From the NCBI GenBank assembly GCA_002099365.1, contig MSED01000015.1:1612001-1676000 (forward strand): DNA of 64,000 nucleotides. The letters run 5' to 3'. This stretch comes from Phialophora verrucosa. Its lineage: Eukaryota; Ascomycota; Eurotiomycetes; Chaetothyriales; Herpotrichiellaceae. The notes under the pieces are model-generated. The model saw only the letters and a list, made by a program, of their open reading frames with translations, was not told where the DNA came from and did not search any database. The position numbers and the translations under genes are program-made. Shown here one piece after another: positions 19,690 to 29,180 of the stretch. Numbering within the stretch: position 1 is the stretch's first letter; each line of letters begins with the position of its first letter.

Positions 19690-22365
19690 TTACCATACCT
19701 TGAATCTCAGGCCCCTCTTCCCTGTCTTCGTCGTCGAGTTAGTATTCCCCGCCGTCGTGGAGCCCGCGAACCTCGCACTCGCACTGCCGCTCTTCAACTG
19801 ATACACATTCAATCTGCTCCCTGCGCCACAATTCTGCGCCGGGTTGCCCGCGCAAGTCATGTTACACCCGGCCTCGCCCTCGGGGGCCAACACGGCCGCG
19901 TTGATGGGTCCCGCGGCATTGCAGAAACAGAGGTTGCTGTTCTCGACGCCCATCCAGTTGTAGCCCTTTGCGAAGCAGAACGCCGCGCACGCCTCGACGG
20001 TCAGAGACGCCGACGCCGGCGTGGCGGCCGAGCCGGTCTTATCCGTGGGGCCGAGGGCCCTCGCACCCACCCCCTCCGTGTAGCAGCCCACATAGGCGTA
20101 CTGGCTGCCCGGTTGGTTCGGCACGTTGACAGGGTTGGGGTTGTACGGCTTGATGTACTGCGTGTTGTTGTACAGGCTGATTGCGTTGGAGCCGCCGCAC
20201 GTCTGGGTCGAGTTGCCGGCGCACTTCATGCTGCATTTGGTAGCCGCGATGGGCGTGGATGCCGAGTTGAGCACGCTCCCGGCCAGACACTGCGACGCGT
20301 ACTCGAGGCCGAAGTACTGGAGGTTGAGGGCTTGGGCCTTCTGCGCGCACAGGTCGACCGACATGGTCGAACCCGAGGTGTACAGCGCGGTGAGGGCGCG
20401 AGGGCTACCGGTCTCGCTGTAGCAGCCTAGGAAGGCGACGTTGGTCGCCGCGGGGACGGCACTGGCCGTAGGGGAGGAGGTGCTGCCGCCTGAGGTGCCA
20501 GTGCCGGTGCCCGAGCTCCCGGCGTTGGCCTTGTACTTGTCCAGAGACCAGACAGACAGGCGGGAGCCCGCACCGCAGAGCTCGGTGTTGTCGCCTTTGC
20601 AGGAGAACGAGCAGTCGGATTGAGAGGTCGTCGCGGTGGTGGTGCTGTTGCCGCAATAGCATTCTGGAAGAAAAAGGTCAGTTAGGAAGGGAACCCAAAG
20701 AACGATGGCGAGAAGGACTAGCTTACCTTGAGAATATTCGGCGCCGAAGAACGCTGCCTGACTCTGCGAGCAGAACGCTGCGCACATCTCGAGTGTCATG
20801 CCCGTCGTGTTGGAGAAGGAGGGCCCCCGGAGCGCTCGGCCGCCGACGCCCTCCAGGTAACAGCCTACATAAGTGGCGGTTCCGCCGTTGTTTGGCACAG
20901 TCAATGTGGTCTGGCCAGGCACGGGGACACCCTTAGGGGCAGGACCGGTGTAGGACGTGTCGTTCCACACTTGCATGAGTTGCTGGCCACCGCAAAACTC
21001 GAAGTTGTTGCCGCTGCATGTCATGTAATTCTGTTGTGAGCAATTGAGCGGGGACTGAATCGGTTGCTGCAAGGCGCCTGCACAGTAGCATTGGCTTGCA
21101 AACTCCAGGCCGGCGTAGAAATACCCCTTTTGCTTGCAATAGGCCGTGCAGCTCTCGATTGACATGCCCGTTGTACTGCTGTAGGACGCGCCTGACAAGG
21201 GTCGAGGCGTGCTGGCGTCGAACGCACAGCCCATGTACTGCCAAGCGCCCACTTTGTCACCGGGTTTGGCCACGGAGCGACTCTTGTAGTCTTGGTTGGG
21301 AACCGAGTTGAGCTGGGGCTGTACAGGGCAGATGTTCTGAGTGGCTCGAATCGGACCCCCGGTAGGGGGATTGCAGCCGGGGAGAACCTTGAGCAAACCA
21401 TGGACGGTTTCGTTGACGAGTGGTGCTTGTTCGGGGCAGTTCTGGCTGAAGTACGGGTCAACGGAAGCCTGTAGCGGCGGACAGAGACCGATCTGACCAT
21501 TATTGGTGGCGCCGGGACCCATGCACTGATCAATAGCCGCATCGAGGACATCCGGATCCCAGCCGTTGAGGAAATCGCCATGAAAGCCATAGCCGGTTGT
21601 GTCGCCCTGGGAGAAGACGAACATGCCCCCGTCGGACTGATCAATGCTGTTGACTGAGTAGATGACTTCGAAGAACAGATGAGGGAGCAGGACCGGATGG
21701 GTAGGAGGACAGATTCCGTTATCAATGCCAGAGAGGTATGCGACGTGGGATTGGTCAGTCTTGTACAAGTTGACGCCGTCCCAGCAGCTCTGGAAGTGGA
21801 TCTGGGCTCGAAGTCCGGAGTCGCACTTGGTAGACTTGAAACCCGGGGTTTCCGGTTGCGGGCCACTGCTGTCGAGGCAGGCAAAGCTGGCACGGTTGGA
21901 AATAGGTTGACCGCCATAGGACTTGTTGCCATAAGTCAGCGTGGTATCGTACGACCGGGACGCCGCATCACCCGAAAGCATGCGAAAGCCTTTGGGGAAG
22001 CTTTGCATATTGGCTACATCGACACCGCGATCAAGATAGTAAACCACTGTGCCGTCATGGGGCACTTCCTGGAACGAGCCATTGCGGTATCTGTAGTACA
22101 AGTTCGGCGTCCAGTAGGCGCTCTTGTCCTTTTGGATGCTGCAGGAAGTGCAGTAAGAGGCTTGCAGACTGTCAAAAGTCGACGTGGTGTTGATGTTGTT
22201 CGGTCCGGCAATGGTGTGACAATGACCAGAGATTCCTCCAGGATTAACGATAGGATCGATTCTGCCTACTTGGACAGTTCCGCAGACCATGCGCCAGAAG
22301 GCATCGACATGGCCGAACGTCAAGCTGAGCAATATGGTCAGAAAGGCTCCGTGGAAGCTCCTCAT
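19690..22365 (-). CDS. Secreted DUF1996 protein with four WSC domains
   Basis: Two exons (22365-20727 and 20663-19690; GTAAGC...CAG intron of 63 bp) give 870 residues. A signal peptide (about 1-22, LTILLSLTFGHVDA) leads directly into DUF1996 (about 23-300), recognised by FWRMVCGTVQVGRIDPIVNP, HCH, SSCSIQKDKSAYWTP-like text and YVSYLSG-type motifs. Four WSC domains follow at about 375-468, 498-588, 623-712 and 735-840, each with the GCY...C..fC...g...fG.E...C.C pattern. A Ser/Thr/Gly-rich spacer separates WSC2 and WSC3. No C-terminal GPI signal is evident (ends TGKRGLRFKVW). WSC domains bind carbohydrate, so a cell-wall or substrate-binding role outside the cell is likely. WSC3 lacks one usual cysteine (QCLAG for QCYCG, about 671-675). 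Splicing joins YSQ to ECYCGN, which restores the WSC2 motif. Confidence 0.9.
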   Translation of the reverse strand: MRSFHGAFLTILLSLTFGHVDAFWRMVCGTVQVGRIDPIVNPGGISGHCHTIAGPNNINTTSTFDSLQASYCTSCSIQKDKSAYWTPNLYYRYRNGSFQEVPHDGTVVYYLDRGVDVANMQSFPKGFRMLSGDAASRSYDTTLTYGNKSYGGQPISNRASFACLDSSGPQPETPGFKSTKCDSGLRAQIHFQSCWDGVNLYKTDQSHVAYLSGIDNGICPPTHPVLLPHLFFEVIYSVNSIDQSDGGMFVFSQGDTTGYGFHGDFLNGWDPDVLDAAIDQCMGPGATNNGQIGLCPPLQASVDPYFSQNCPEQAPLVNETVHGLLKVLPGCNPPTGGPIRATQNICPVQPQLNSVPNQDYKSRSVAKPGDKVGAWQYMGCAFDASTPRPLSGASYSSTTGMSIESCTAYCKQKGYFYAGLEFASQCYCAGALQQPIQSPLNCSQQNYMTCSGNNFEFCGGQQLMQVWNDTSYTGPAPKGVPVPGQTTLTVPNNGGTATYVGCYLEGVGGRALRGPSFSNTTGMTLEMCAAFCSQSQAAFFGAEYSQGKLVLLAIVLWVPFLTDLFLPECYCGNSTTTATTSQSDCSFSCKGDNTELCGAGSRLSVWSLDKYKANAGSSGTGTGTSGGSTSSPTASAVPAATNVAFLGCYSETGSPRALTALYTSGSTMSVDLCAQKAQALNLQYFGLEYASQCLAGSVLNSASTPIAATKCSMKCAGNSTQTCGGSNAISLYNNTQYIKPYNPNPVNVPNQPGSQYAYVGCYTEGVGARALGPTDKTGSAATPASASLTVEACAAFCFAKGYNWMGVENSNLCFCNAAGPINAAVLAPEGEAGCNMTCAGNPAQNCGAGSRLNVYQLKSGSASARFAGSTTAGNTNSTTKTGKRGLRFKVW

Positions 22366-23875
22366 CTTGACCGCGTATGATAGTAGACCTCACGCAGCGA
22401 AAAGGGCCAGCATGGGAAACAGGGCATGGAGGGCGGGAAGTGGCTACCTTTTGCTCTTTCAAGTCATGTGCAAAGAACTCATTTCGCTGCTTCGGGACTT
22501 ACAGTGGCCGCAATAGGCTGGTCAAGGCATTGTTCGATGAGGAAGCCGAAGACGTGGTGATGAGAGCGTATCAGATGGCGGCGAGTGTAGAAAACAGGCG
22601 ATCGGGGAAGAACCAGAACAAAGACTTGGGTCGAAGATACGCAAGCAGTAAGATGCACGTGGTACGAGGATCTGCAGAGAGACAATACGACCGGATAATA
22701 CCTTTGTTTGCGGCAGCGAAGTCTGGACCGGGTGACGGGCGTCGTGAAAGAAGTGAGAGCCATGCGTGCCATGCTACCGGAACTGGTCCGCACCAGCTTG
22801 CAGTAAACAATTCTGGCTAGAGAGCATCATCCCTACGAGTACCAGTGTTGAAAACAGAGGGTGGGATGGATGAGCAGCAACGCACTGACATGGAGAGGAG
22901 CAAGCGTGGAAAGCCTCGAACAGTCGAAGAATGCGCATCGACCGCAGCCTTGCAGCAGTCACCCTTGTGGAGCGGCCCGAGCGCAGACCTTTCCGCTTTC
23001 GGAGACGGCGCGTCAGTTTCGCGACTTCCAACGCGTCGAGGTGCGGGAGATTCCAGGCACCACGCCAAAGTCGGCCAATCTTCCTGCCAGCTCATCCCTG
23101 AAATTGCGCTTCGTTACCGGTTTGACGCAAGCTCACAGCTTTCGATCACAACTTTCCGGCGCCAATCGATACTTATCCGGTAGCGGTGATCGCTGCATGA
23201 GCGTTGGATCTGCGCAATGTCGAAGTTTACTTGGTCTCGGCGGGTGCTGCAAGACGAATCACGAGGACTGACTATCGTGCTCCAAGCCCGCGATCACAGG
23301 CAAGATGCACGATCCAAGGACGAGTACCCAGTGCACCACAACAATTACGATACTACTCGTAGAGTACAATGATAGAAATTACGCGTAGGGACGAAGGCAG
23401 CTCGGTCCCAAGTTGCGACTGATGGGGCCTAGCGAGGCCGTCAGATGACGACGAAGGCTTCACGCGTTCCCTAGATCGGAACAACCAGCTTTCCCAACAG
23501 CTTGTTTCACCCTCCTCGAGCTCCCCTGATCCTGGACGGTGCTTCGGGCCTTTGCTTTTGGCTTTTGACAGCGGCCGCCCACTTCCCTCCCGGCGCACTC
23601 GCATGTACAGTCGATCCTTCCGTCTCCGTCTATCTCTGAAGGAAGACCTGCGTTACTCTCCCTGCAGCTTTCGGTGTCCGTCTCACACCGCCAGCAAACT
23701 ATCTCTTCAACTTGTTACGATTTATCAAACTATACATCTCCAGCTCCAGTACATACCTGGGAATAGTTGCGCCACTTCGTTCCCCCGTTGCCGCGCCTCT
23801 CCACGCGTCGTTAACGATCCCGGCGCATCGACAGACAACCACAGATCAACCCGCGAGACTCGAAGCGCACCGACC
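22366..23875. other. Divergent promoter region between WSC gene and Myb-like gene
   Basis: 1.5 kb between two genes transcribed apart. The open frame of the Myb-like gene extends upstream in this block to 23552, but that portion looks like 5' leader (Ser/Thr/Arg-rich, no conservation recognised). No other feature supported. Confidence 0.45.
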
Positions 23876-24643
23876 ATGTTGCTGCCATCGGCATTCTCAT
23901 GCGATGGCGGTGGTCTGCATCCTCAATCGAGGCCGCCTCGACCCAAGCTCCCATCGTTTGGCGCATATCAACCACAGTTGTCAATAAATGCGCACCCGCA
24001 CCCGCTGTCATCGAGTTGTCGCGCGCTTCAAGCCATCTTAGGCGGGCCAGGCACAATCCAGCATACAGCTCCAAACCAGCCGCGAGAGCCCTCCAATCCT
24101 TTTGCGCCACCAAAAGAACACACAGTGTCGGGGAGGCCACAAGCGCAACCGCAAAGAGGCGCAAACAAGAGAAGGCGGAGCGAGTTTGAAGCGGACATGG
24201 GTTCAGACATTGTCATGGAAGACTGCCAGCGCACGCCAGAACCGGTCCGGACGCCAAAAAGACGGCGGAGGGTGCCCCTGTCAATGCCGCTTGGCTTGTC
24301 AGCCGATGATTTTCGCGCGCTGGAGACTCCTGCCGAGGAGGTAGAACTTGACATGCCAACCGCCAGTCCCCACGCCCGCCACTCGGACGAGGATTCGGCT
24401 TATGGATCGTCTCCTTCACCAGATGACGGAGGATGGACCGAGGCTGATGACCGGGTACTGGTTGAAACAGTGCTCGAAAAGCTCAAGCTATCGAAGCGCG
24501 ACTGGAATGATTGCGCGAAGATACTGGGTAAGGACAGAGATAATCTGGAAAGACGATGGGGCTTGCTGGTGGGAGAGGGCAATGTTGGATTGAGAAGAGG
24601 TGGAAGAATCTCAAGGACGAACTTGGACATTTCGAGTTGGTGA
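23876..24643 (+). CDS. Fungal Myb/SANT-like domain protein
   Basis: Single exon, 255 residues from the ATG opening MLLPSAFSCDGGGL; the upstream in-frame extension is taken as leader. The N-terminal two thirds are disordered, Pro/Arg-rich, with basic clusters that look like nuclear localisation signals (NKRRR, PKRRRR). The last 80 residues contain WTEADDRVLVETVLEKLKL, then DWNDCAKILGKDRDNLERRW. This has the three-helix tryptophan spacing of a single Myb/SANT repeat. A DNA- or chromatin-binding role in the nucleus is inferred. Its target is unknown. Confidence 0.7.
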   Translation: MLLPSAFSCDGGGLHPQSRPPRPKLPSFGAYQPQLSINAHPHPLSSSCRALQAILGGPGTIQHTAPNQPREPSNPFAPPKEHTVSGRPQAQPQRGANKRRRSEFEADMGSDIVMEDCQRTPEPVRTPKRRRRVPLSMPLGLSADDFRALETPAEEVELDMPTASPHARHSDEDSAYGSSPSPDDGGWTEADDRVLVETVLEKLKLSKRDWNDCAKILGKDRDNLERRWGLLVGEGNVGLRRGGRISRTNLDISSW

Positions 24644-25105
24644 TAGCACTGTCCGCCATCAAGTGGCATGGCATCTTTCTGCCACCATTCTTGTGTAAAT
24701 AGCTTTTTTCGGCTAGTTCCAGCGAACTGCCACATCACGGCATATCATGGATGTTTCCAAGACTGCCTGTCTTTCGGGTCCAAATCTGAAATGCCTATAA
24801 ACATTCCACGGACCAAGCCATGTAACGCTCCGACCTTGCTTGGATCCATGCCCCTGCTGTCAGCGTCGTGGCCCGGCCGGTTCCACGGCCGAGCCAGTGA
24901 TAGCACCCAATCACACAGTAGGCACTCGAGCCATCGCCGGAATTGCCGCAGGTGGTAGAGCCTCGAACCATGGCTGTCCATGGCACCGGTTCATGCCCGG
25001 GCTGACCATCACCATATCCTGAGATAAAGGTTTGGGACGCCGGGCTTGAGCAAGCTGCAGAACCGACATCGCTGGCTGGTAATGCCAGCATGTAGGGCGG
25101 CTCCT
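24644..25105. other. Intergenic, convergent 3' flanks
   Basis: 462 bp between the ends of the Myb-like and AP-2 mu genes. Nothing recognisable. Confidence 0.5.
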
Positions 25106-26488
25106 TCAGAATCGTATCTCGTAACTCCCCGCTTTGGTCATGTAGCGGACCCATTTGACACTACTATAGTTGTTCTTTTCGAAAACTTTCAAGTATCGCA
25201 CCAGCAGTCCGGAACTGGTGAACATGAGCAGAGAGAAGTTCATGCTCAGCGGAGGTCGCGACCAAGCCTTTTGATTCGTCATGCTGGTGAGGTGAGCTTC
25301 GGCACTGAGGACAAATTCACTACCGCCAACGAATCGTGCGATTTTCCACACGATGCAGTTGCTCTCCGGTTCGTACTTGGCTTTCCCTTGTGTGGCCCTC
25401 TCTGTGATGGTCGCTGTGTTCAAGGGTGTAGGGATCCTCACCACGACGTTAGTTGCAAATAATTTGCTTCCATAGTTGGCCTTGACTGCAATACTGTATT
25501 CGACCTTGGTAGTGCCAACTTCGCGAACAATTGCATGGACCTTGAACGGGAGATTGACATTCTCAACCGCCCGATAGCGCATCAATTCGAACTCTCCATC
25601 CGGTGGGACGAAGGATATCGTTCTGTCCGTCTCGAACTTACCCAGCTGGACGCATTGGTGGAATTGGCAATCCTCCAAGGTGACAGAACCCGCCGCAGCT
25701 CGAGTGGTCTTGCGCCGGGCGTCTGAAGTTCCAGGGGGTCCATCTATGCCTTGTGCAATGTGGCCCACCACCAGTTGATCGTTGAGACCAAATTTACATT
25801 CTGGTGTGCCGCTGAGATATGCCCTCATGACAATCTGACCGGTAACATCTGCGCGCAGGACAGTCCCCGTGGCACTCATGAGCAGATTGACGTCCTCGAT
25901 TACATCTACAAACGCCTCATTTTTTCGGTATTTGATGTCTCCTCGACGCCACGATTGGGCCCCGGTCGCTTGCATTGTGATCTTTGAGGTGTCGGCCGCA
26001 GGGGCGGAGACGGATCGAATGGCGGATGAGATGTTGTCAGGCGTAATGTACAGCTTGAGGACATCGATGTCGGTATTCTGAGGGTACCCAAAGTCTAGTA
26101 TTTCTGCAAGCGCGTTAGAGAGTGTCTCAGGAGCGGCCTCGTCCTCGTTACCATCTAGGAGCTCGTAAATGAGCACGAAATTGTTCTTGACTGCTTCCTC
26201 ATCGAACTTGCCGAAGTACTGTTTCCCAAGGGCGATAAATCGGTAGACGAACTCGAAGATAACGGCCGCATTGGCGTTGCTCTTCGTGACAGCCACGATA
26301 TAGATGTTCTCGTGCTTCACATGGCTGAATGTGGTAGAGCCCAGGGTAAGAATGGGCGATCTGACCTGAGCATTGGAGATCACTTGGATGCGGAATATGT
26401 CTGCCAGTCGCGGCCGACAGTCAGGACGGAAAGCTCTGAAGATGAGGTTCTCGCCCTTTTGGTTGAAGAGCAGTATCCCGCTCAACAT
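25106..26488 (-). CDS. APM4: AP-2 adaptor complex subunit mu
   Basis: Two exons (26488-26152 and 26103-25106) give 444 residues. The start [16 protein letters not shown] was chosen over an in-frame ATG 12 codons earlier because it matches the family. The longin-like N-domain (about 1-140) contains VRSPILTL and [23 protein letters not shown]; this last motif is complete only after removing a 48-bp GTAACG...CAG intron. The mu-homology domain follows, with [19 protein letters not shown], the hallmark of AP-2 rather than AP-1 mu, and ends [16 protein letters not shown]. Role: clathrin-mediated endocytosis, recognition of YxxPhi cargo at the plasma membrane. The intron is free of stops and a multiple of three, so it is easily mistaken for coding sequence. 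An arrestin gene follows upstream on the same strand. Confidence 0.95.
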   Translation of the reverse strand: [460 protein letters not shown]

Positions 26489-26888
26489 CTTGCACGCTGT
26501 CCACGGCCTCAGCGGCCGGCACAAAGGGATGGGTTACCAGTGGTGAGAAAGTGAGATGGACGGAGTCAGTCAGACTTCGGAACCCGGAGTCTGTTTTTTT
26601 CCGGGCCTCGTCTTTGCGCCCGACGCAGCAGCGAGGGAGCCACAGTGTGCACTTAATAAAGATCAATGCTGCTCTGGTTGTGCTCAAAATAGTCTATGGT
26701 AATATTCTTGTCCTGTGACGGCGACAATGTCTCTATCTTGCGCCTTTTCTATCAAATATGGTACATGTGTGTCAATATCTCGCGGCCCATTACTCTCTCG
26801 TATCAAGTCTAGGGTCTGCAAAAGATCGCTAGGGTATAATGCAAAACTCCCGCAAATGTACACAAATCACAACATGCATCCATGAGAT
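26489..26888. other. Intergenic: AP-2 mu promoter and arrestin 3' flank
   Basis: 400 bp between tandem minus-strand genes. No distinct motif noted. Confidence 0.5.
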
Positions 26889-28208
26889 CTAGTACACATA
26901 TGGCGGAGGAGCAAAGAGTGATTGCTCCTCAACAAATCCCAGGAGAGGGTCAAAGGCGCGACGGCTGATCATCGAATTCGCCTGCGAAGCGCGGACCGCC
27001 ACCGGAAGACTGAAGCTGGCGGCAAATGGGCTCTTCAAAGAATCGTTTCCGCTGGCCTCAAACTTCATGCTCAGATCAAGGGTGTAATTGATGTTCAGAA
27101 GATCGGTGGAGATGGTTGGTGTTGAGATGGATTCGGGCAAGAGGAGATCCAGCTCGACCGTGGTTGTGTACTTCGAGCTTTGTGTGCTGGACTTGTACAT
27201 TGGTGGCAGGGTAACGGCGTAGTTTTGAGTTGATACCCGATCGCTGTGGATAGTAGATTCCACCGCAGAATAACCGGTCGTGAATGTCCTCCTCGCGAAC
27301 CACTGCGCCTTGACGGAGAGTTTTAGTTGTTCTTTTTCCAGAAGGGATTGCGCCTGCCGCCGAACATTTGACGGCAGCGAAATGTTGACAGAGACGGGCA
27401 CCGTAAGCCGTCGGCAGCCGGTGGACACAGTTGAGGAGTCAGAAACCAGGCATCCAAGCATCTTCGGCACCTCGACCGTCAGTCCGGGCTGCGACTGGGC
27501 CCCCAGGAGTCTTTTCAAGGACCGCAGTTGAGGCTTTGCAATTTCCTCGACTTTGTCGGAGGGACCTGAGGATGTCACCTCGACATCCAGAGGAGGCAGG
27601 CTCGACGAGATGTCGACAGGACAACTGATCCTGCGCACCAATTGATTCGTCTCCGAGCGCAAGAACTCGGCCTCGAGCGTGTAAATCACCTCACAAGAGC
27701 CCTCCAAAAGTTCTCTGTTCGTCAGTGCTGTGACTTTGGTGAGATACGTTGTGCCGGACAGCGTCATCGAAGGTATCAGTGCTTCCGGAGCCCCGTTTCT
27801 AGGACTCGGAACAGCACATACGAAGTCCAGATATTGTTCTTCCGTCCGCTGTCGCGTCGCGGAATAGACGGGCTTGAAATCGAGGTTCGTCTTAGTAACG
27901 CTGGTGGCGGGAATTTTCTCGACCGCAACTTGCGAACCAATATTGGTGCGAATAGCGCCCTGCAGGCGTATGCGGACCGTGTCGAAAGAGCCGTCCTGGT
28001 TGAAGATCGTAACTCGTCCATGCAATCTCAATCTTGATTGAGCATTCACTTTCTCGTCAAAACTCGACACGGATTGCTCCGCCATCGATACGCCCAGGAC
28101 TCTGATCGTAGGGATAGACATCGTGCTCAGTTGGATTTTGGGAGTGGGCGCGTTAGGACCAGTTCTTTTCTTGTTCAAGTGACCTTGTCTTGCAAGTTGT
28201 GTTGACAC
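26889..28208 (-). CDS. Arrestin-like protein with C-terminal PPPY motif
   Basis: Single exon, up to 439 residues. Two starts are possible; MSIPTIRVLGVSM at codon 30 looks like the more natural arrestin-N beginning, the upstream ATG being used for the coordinates. The N-lobe includes RLHGRVTIFNQDGSFDTVRIRLQG-type beta strands and a SCEVIYTLEAEF strand near 180. The C-lobe runs to about 400. The very last residues are APPPYVY: PPPY (434-437) fits the PPxY consensus bound by WW domains of Rsp5/NEDD4 ligases. Alpha-arrestins link membrane transporters to ubiquitination and endocytosis; fungal examples also act in pH sensing (PalF). Its neighbour encodes the AP-2 mu subunit, also endocytic. Confidence 0.78.
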   Translation of the reverse strand: MSTQLARQGHLNKKRTGPNAPTPKIQLSTMSIPTIRVLGVSMAEQSVSSFDEKVNAQSRLRLHGRVTIFNQDGSFDTVRIRLQGAIRTNIGSQVAVEKIPATSVTKTNLDFKPVYSATRQRTEEQYLDFVCAVPSPRNGAPEALIPSMTLSGTTYLTKVTALTNRELLEGSCEVIYTLEAEFLRSETNQLVRRISCPVDISSSLPPLDVEVTSSGPSDKVEEIAKPQLRSLKRLLGAQSQPGLTVEVPKMLGCLVSDSSTVSTGCRRLTVPVSVNISLPSNVRRQAQSLLEKEQLKLSVKAQWFARRTFTTGYSAVESTIHSDRVSTQNYAVTLPPMYKSSTQSSKYTTTVELDLLLPESISTPTISTDLLNINYTLDLSMKFEASGNDSLKSPFAASFSLPVAVRASQANSMISRRAFDPLLGFVEEQSLFAPPPYVY

Positions 28209-29180
28209 GTCTAGAAGAAGCGCGGCTGTGTTTATGTGTGAGGTATGTGGCTCCCAGGGGGTCTGTAGATCACAGAAACAGGTTTGTTTCAGGGAGAAGG
28301 GGTTGGCGACTTGATGCCCAAACCTAACTCACCGTACCAAGACGCCTCACTTTATATGAACTTACGCGCCTTGACGCCCGACGTGACATGCACATCCCTG
28401 TGTCATCGCAATCCACTTGCTACGCAACGGTGAGCAAAATTGGAATCAATTCGGCATCATGCCAAATTGCTGAGAGAAGCGCGGTCAGGCCCAAAGGTGT
28501 TGAAGACTCCCGGCGGCTGAAGTTTCTGGCGCCAGAGCCAGTCAGGCGTTGTGCCCGTCGCCCGAGAAAACGGCAGGGAAGTCCTTGAGTGACCCTCTCG
28601 TGCTAAAATGCCTCATATGGAACGCGACAGCGAGCGAGCGAAGTCCGAGGTTCAAGCAGCGAGCGCTGCTCTAAGACAGACCAATCTCGCTGTTTATTGC
28701 TTTTTTGGGTATACGCGAGCGAACGCGGAATCCATTTCCTCAACATGCCATCGTTGCTCACGCCATCAATGGCCAGCGAGCAATTAACAAGCATATCGCA
28801 GCCTTGCGAACGACAAAGGCGTACCCGCTGTCCTCACCACGGAGGGTTCCTTCCGACGGTCAATGGCTGGCAAGCTATTAGCAATCACAATGCAGTGTGC
28901 GGATTCGATTCCCTTACTCAGCAGTTGTCCCTTCCAATGCCAATGGCCGACGAGGAACTAGCAAGTATGTCACAGCATTTCGAGCCAGGACAGCCGTCGT
29001 ACGACGACCGGCAGTCCCGCAGCACGCCATCGTACCTTGTCAATCGAAGATGGAGTCCCTTGGAGGGGAGTTTGAAAAACGTATATCTACTGGCATGAAC
29101 CCCGTGGCTGAAAGGGCAAGCAAAGCACGGAGAATAAGAGAACCAAGAATACGATCCCTTCCACAGCAAGAGACAGAGCA
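28209..29180. promoter_or_regulatory. Divergent promoter of arrestin and catalase genes
   Basis: 0.97 kb between two genes transcribed apart; both promoters lie here. Small open frames on the plus strand have no coding character. No specific stress-response element could be named with confidence. Confidence 0.5.

Noticed and set aside
19096..20430. Long plus-strand open frame of 444 codons
   Set aside because: Antisense shadow of the DUF1996/WSC gene: Arg-, Ala- and Val-rich with no domain.
21679..22380. Plus-strand open frame of 233 codons
   Set aside because: Lies antisense to the DUF1996 domain and lacks any motif.
23552..23875. N-terminal extension of the Myb-like protein
   Set aside because: Open in frame but without recognisable conservation and dense in Ser/Arg; treated as 5' leader.
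28895..28915. GGATTCGATTCCC, B-box-like sequence
   Set aside because: No matching A box or pairing stems upstream; not a tRNA gene.
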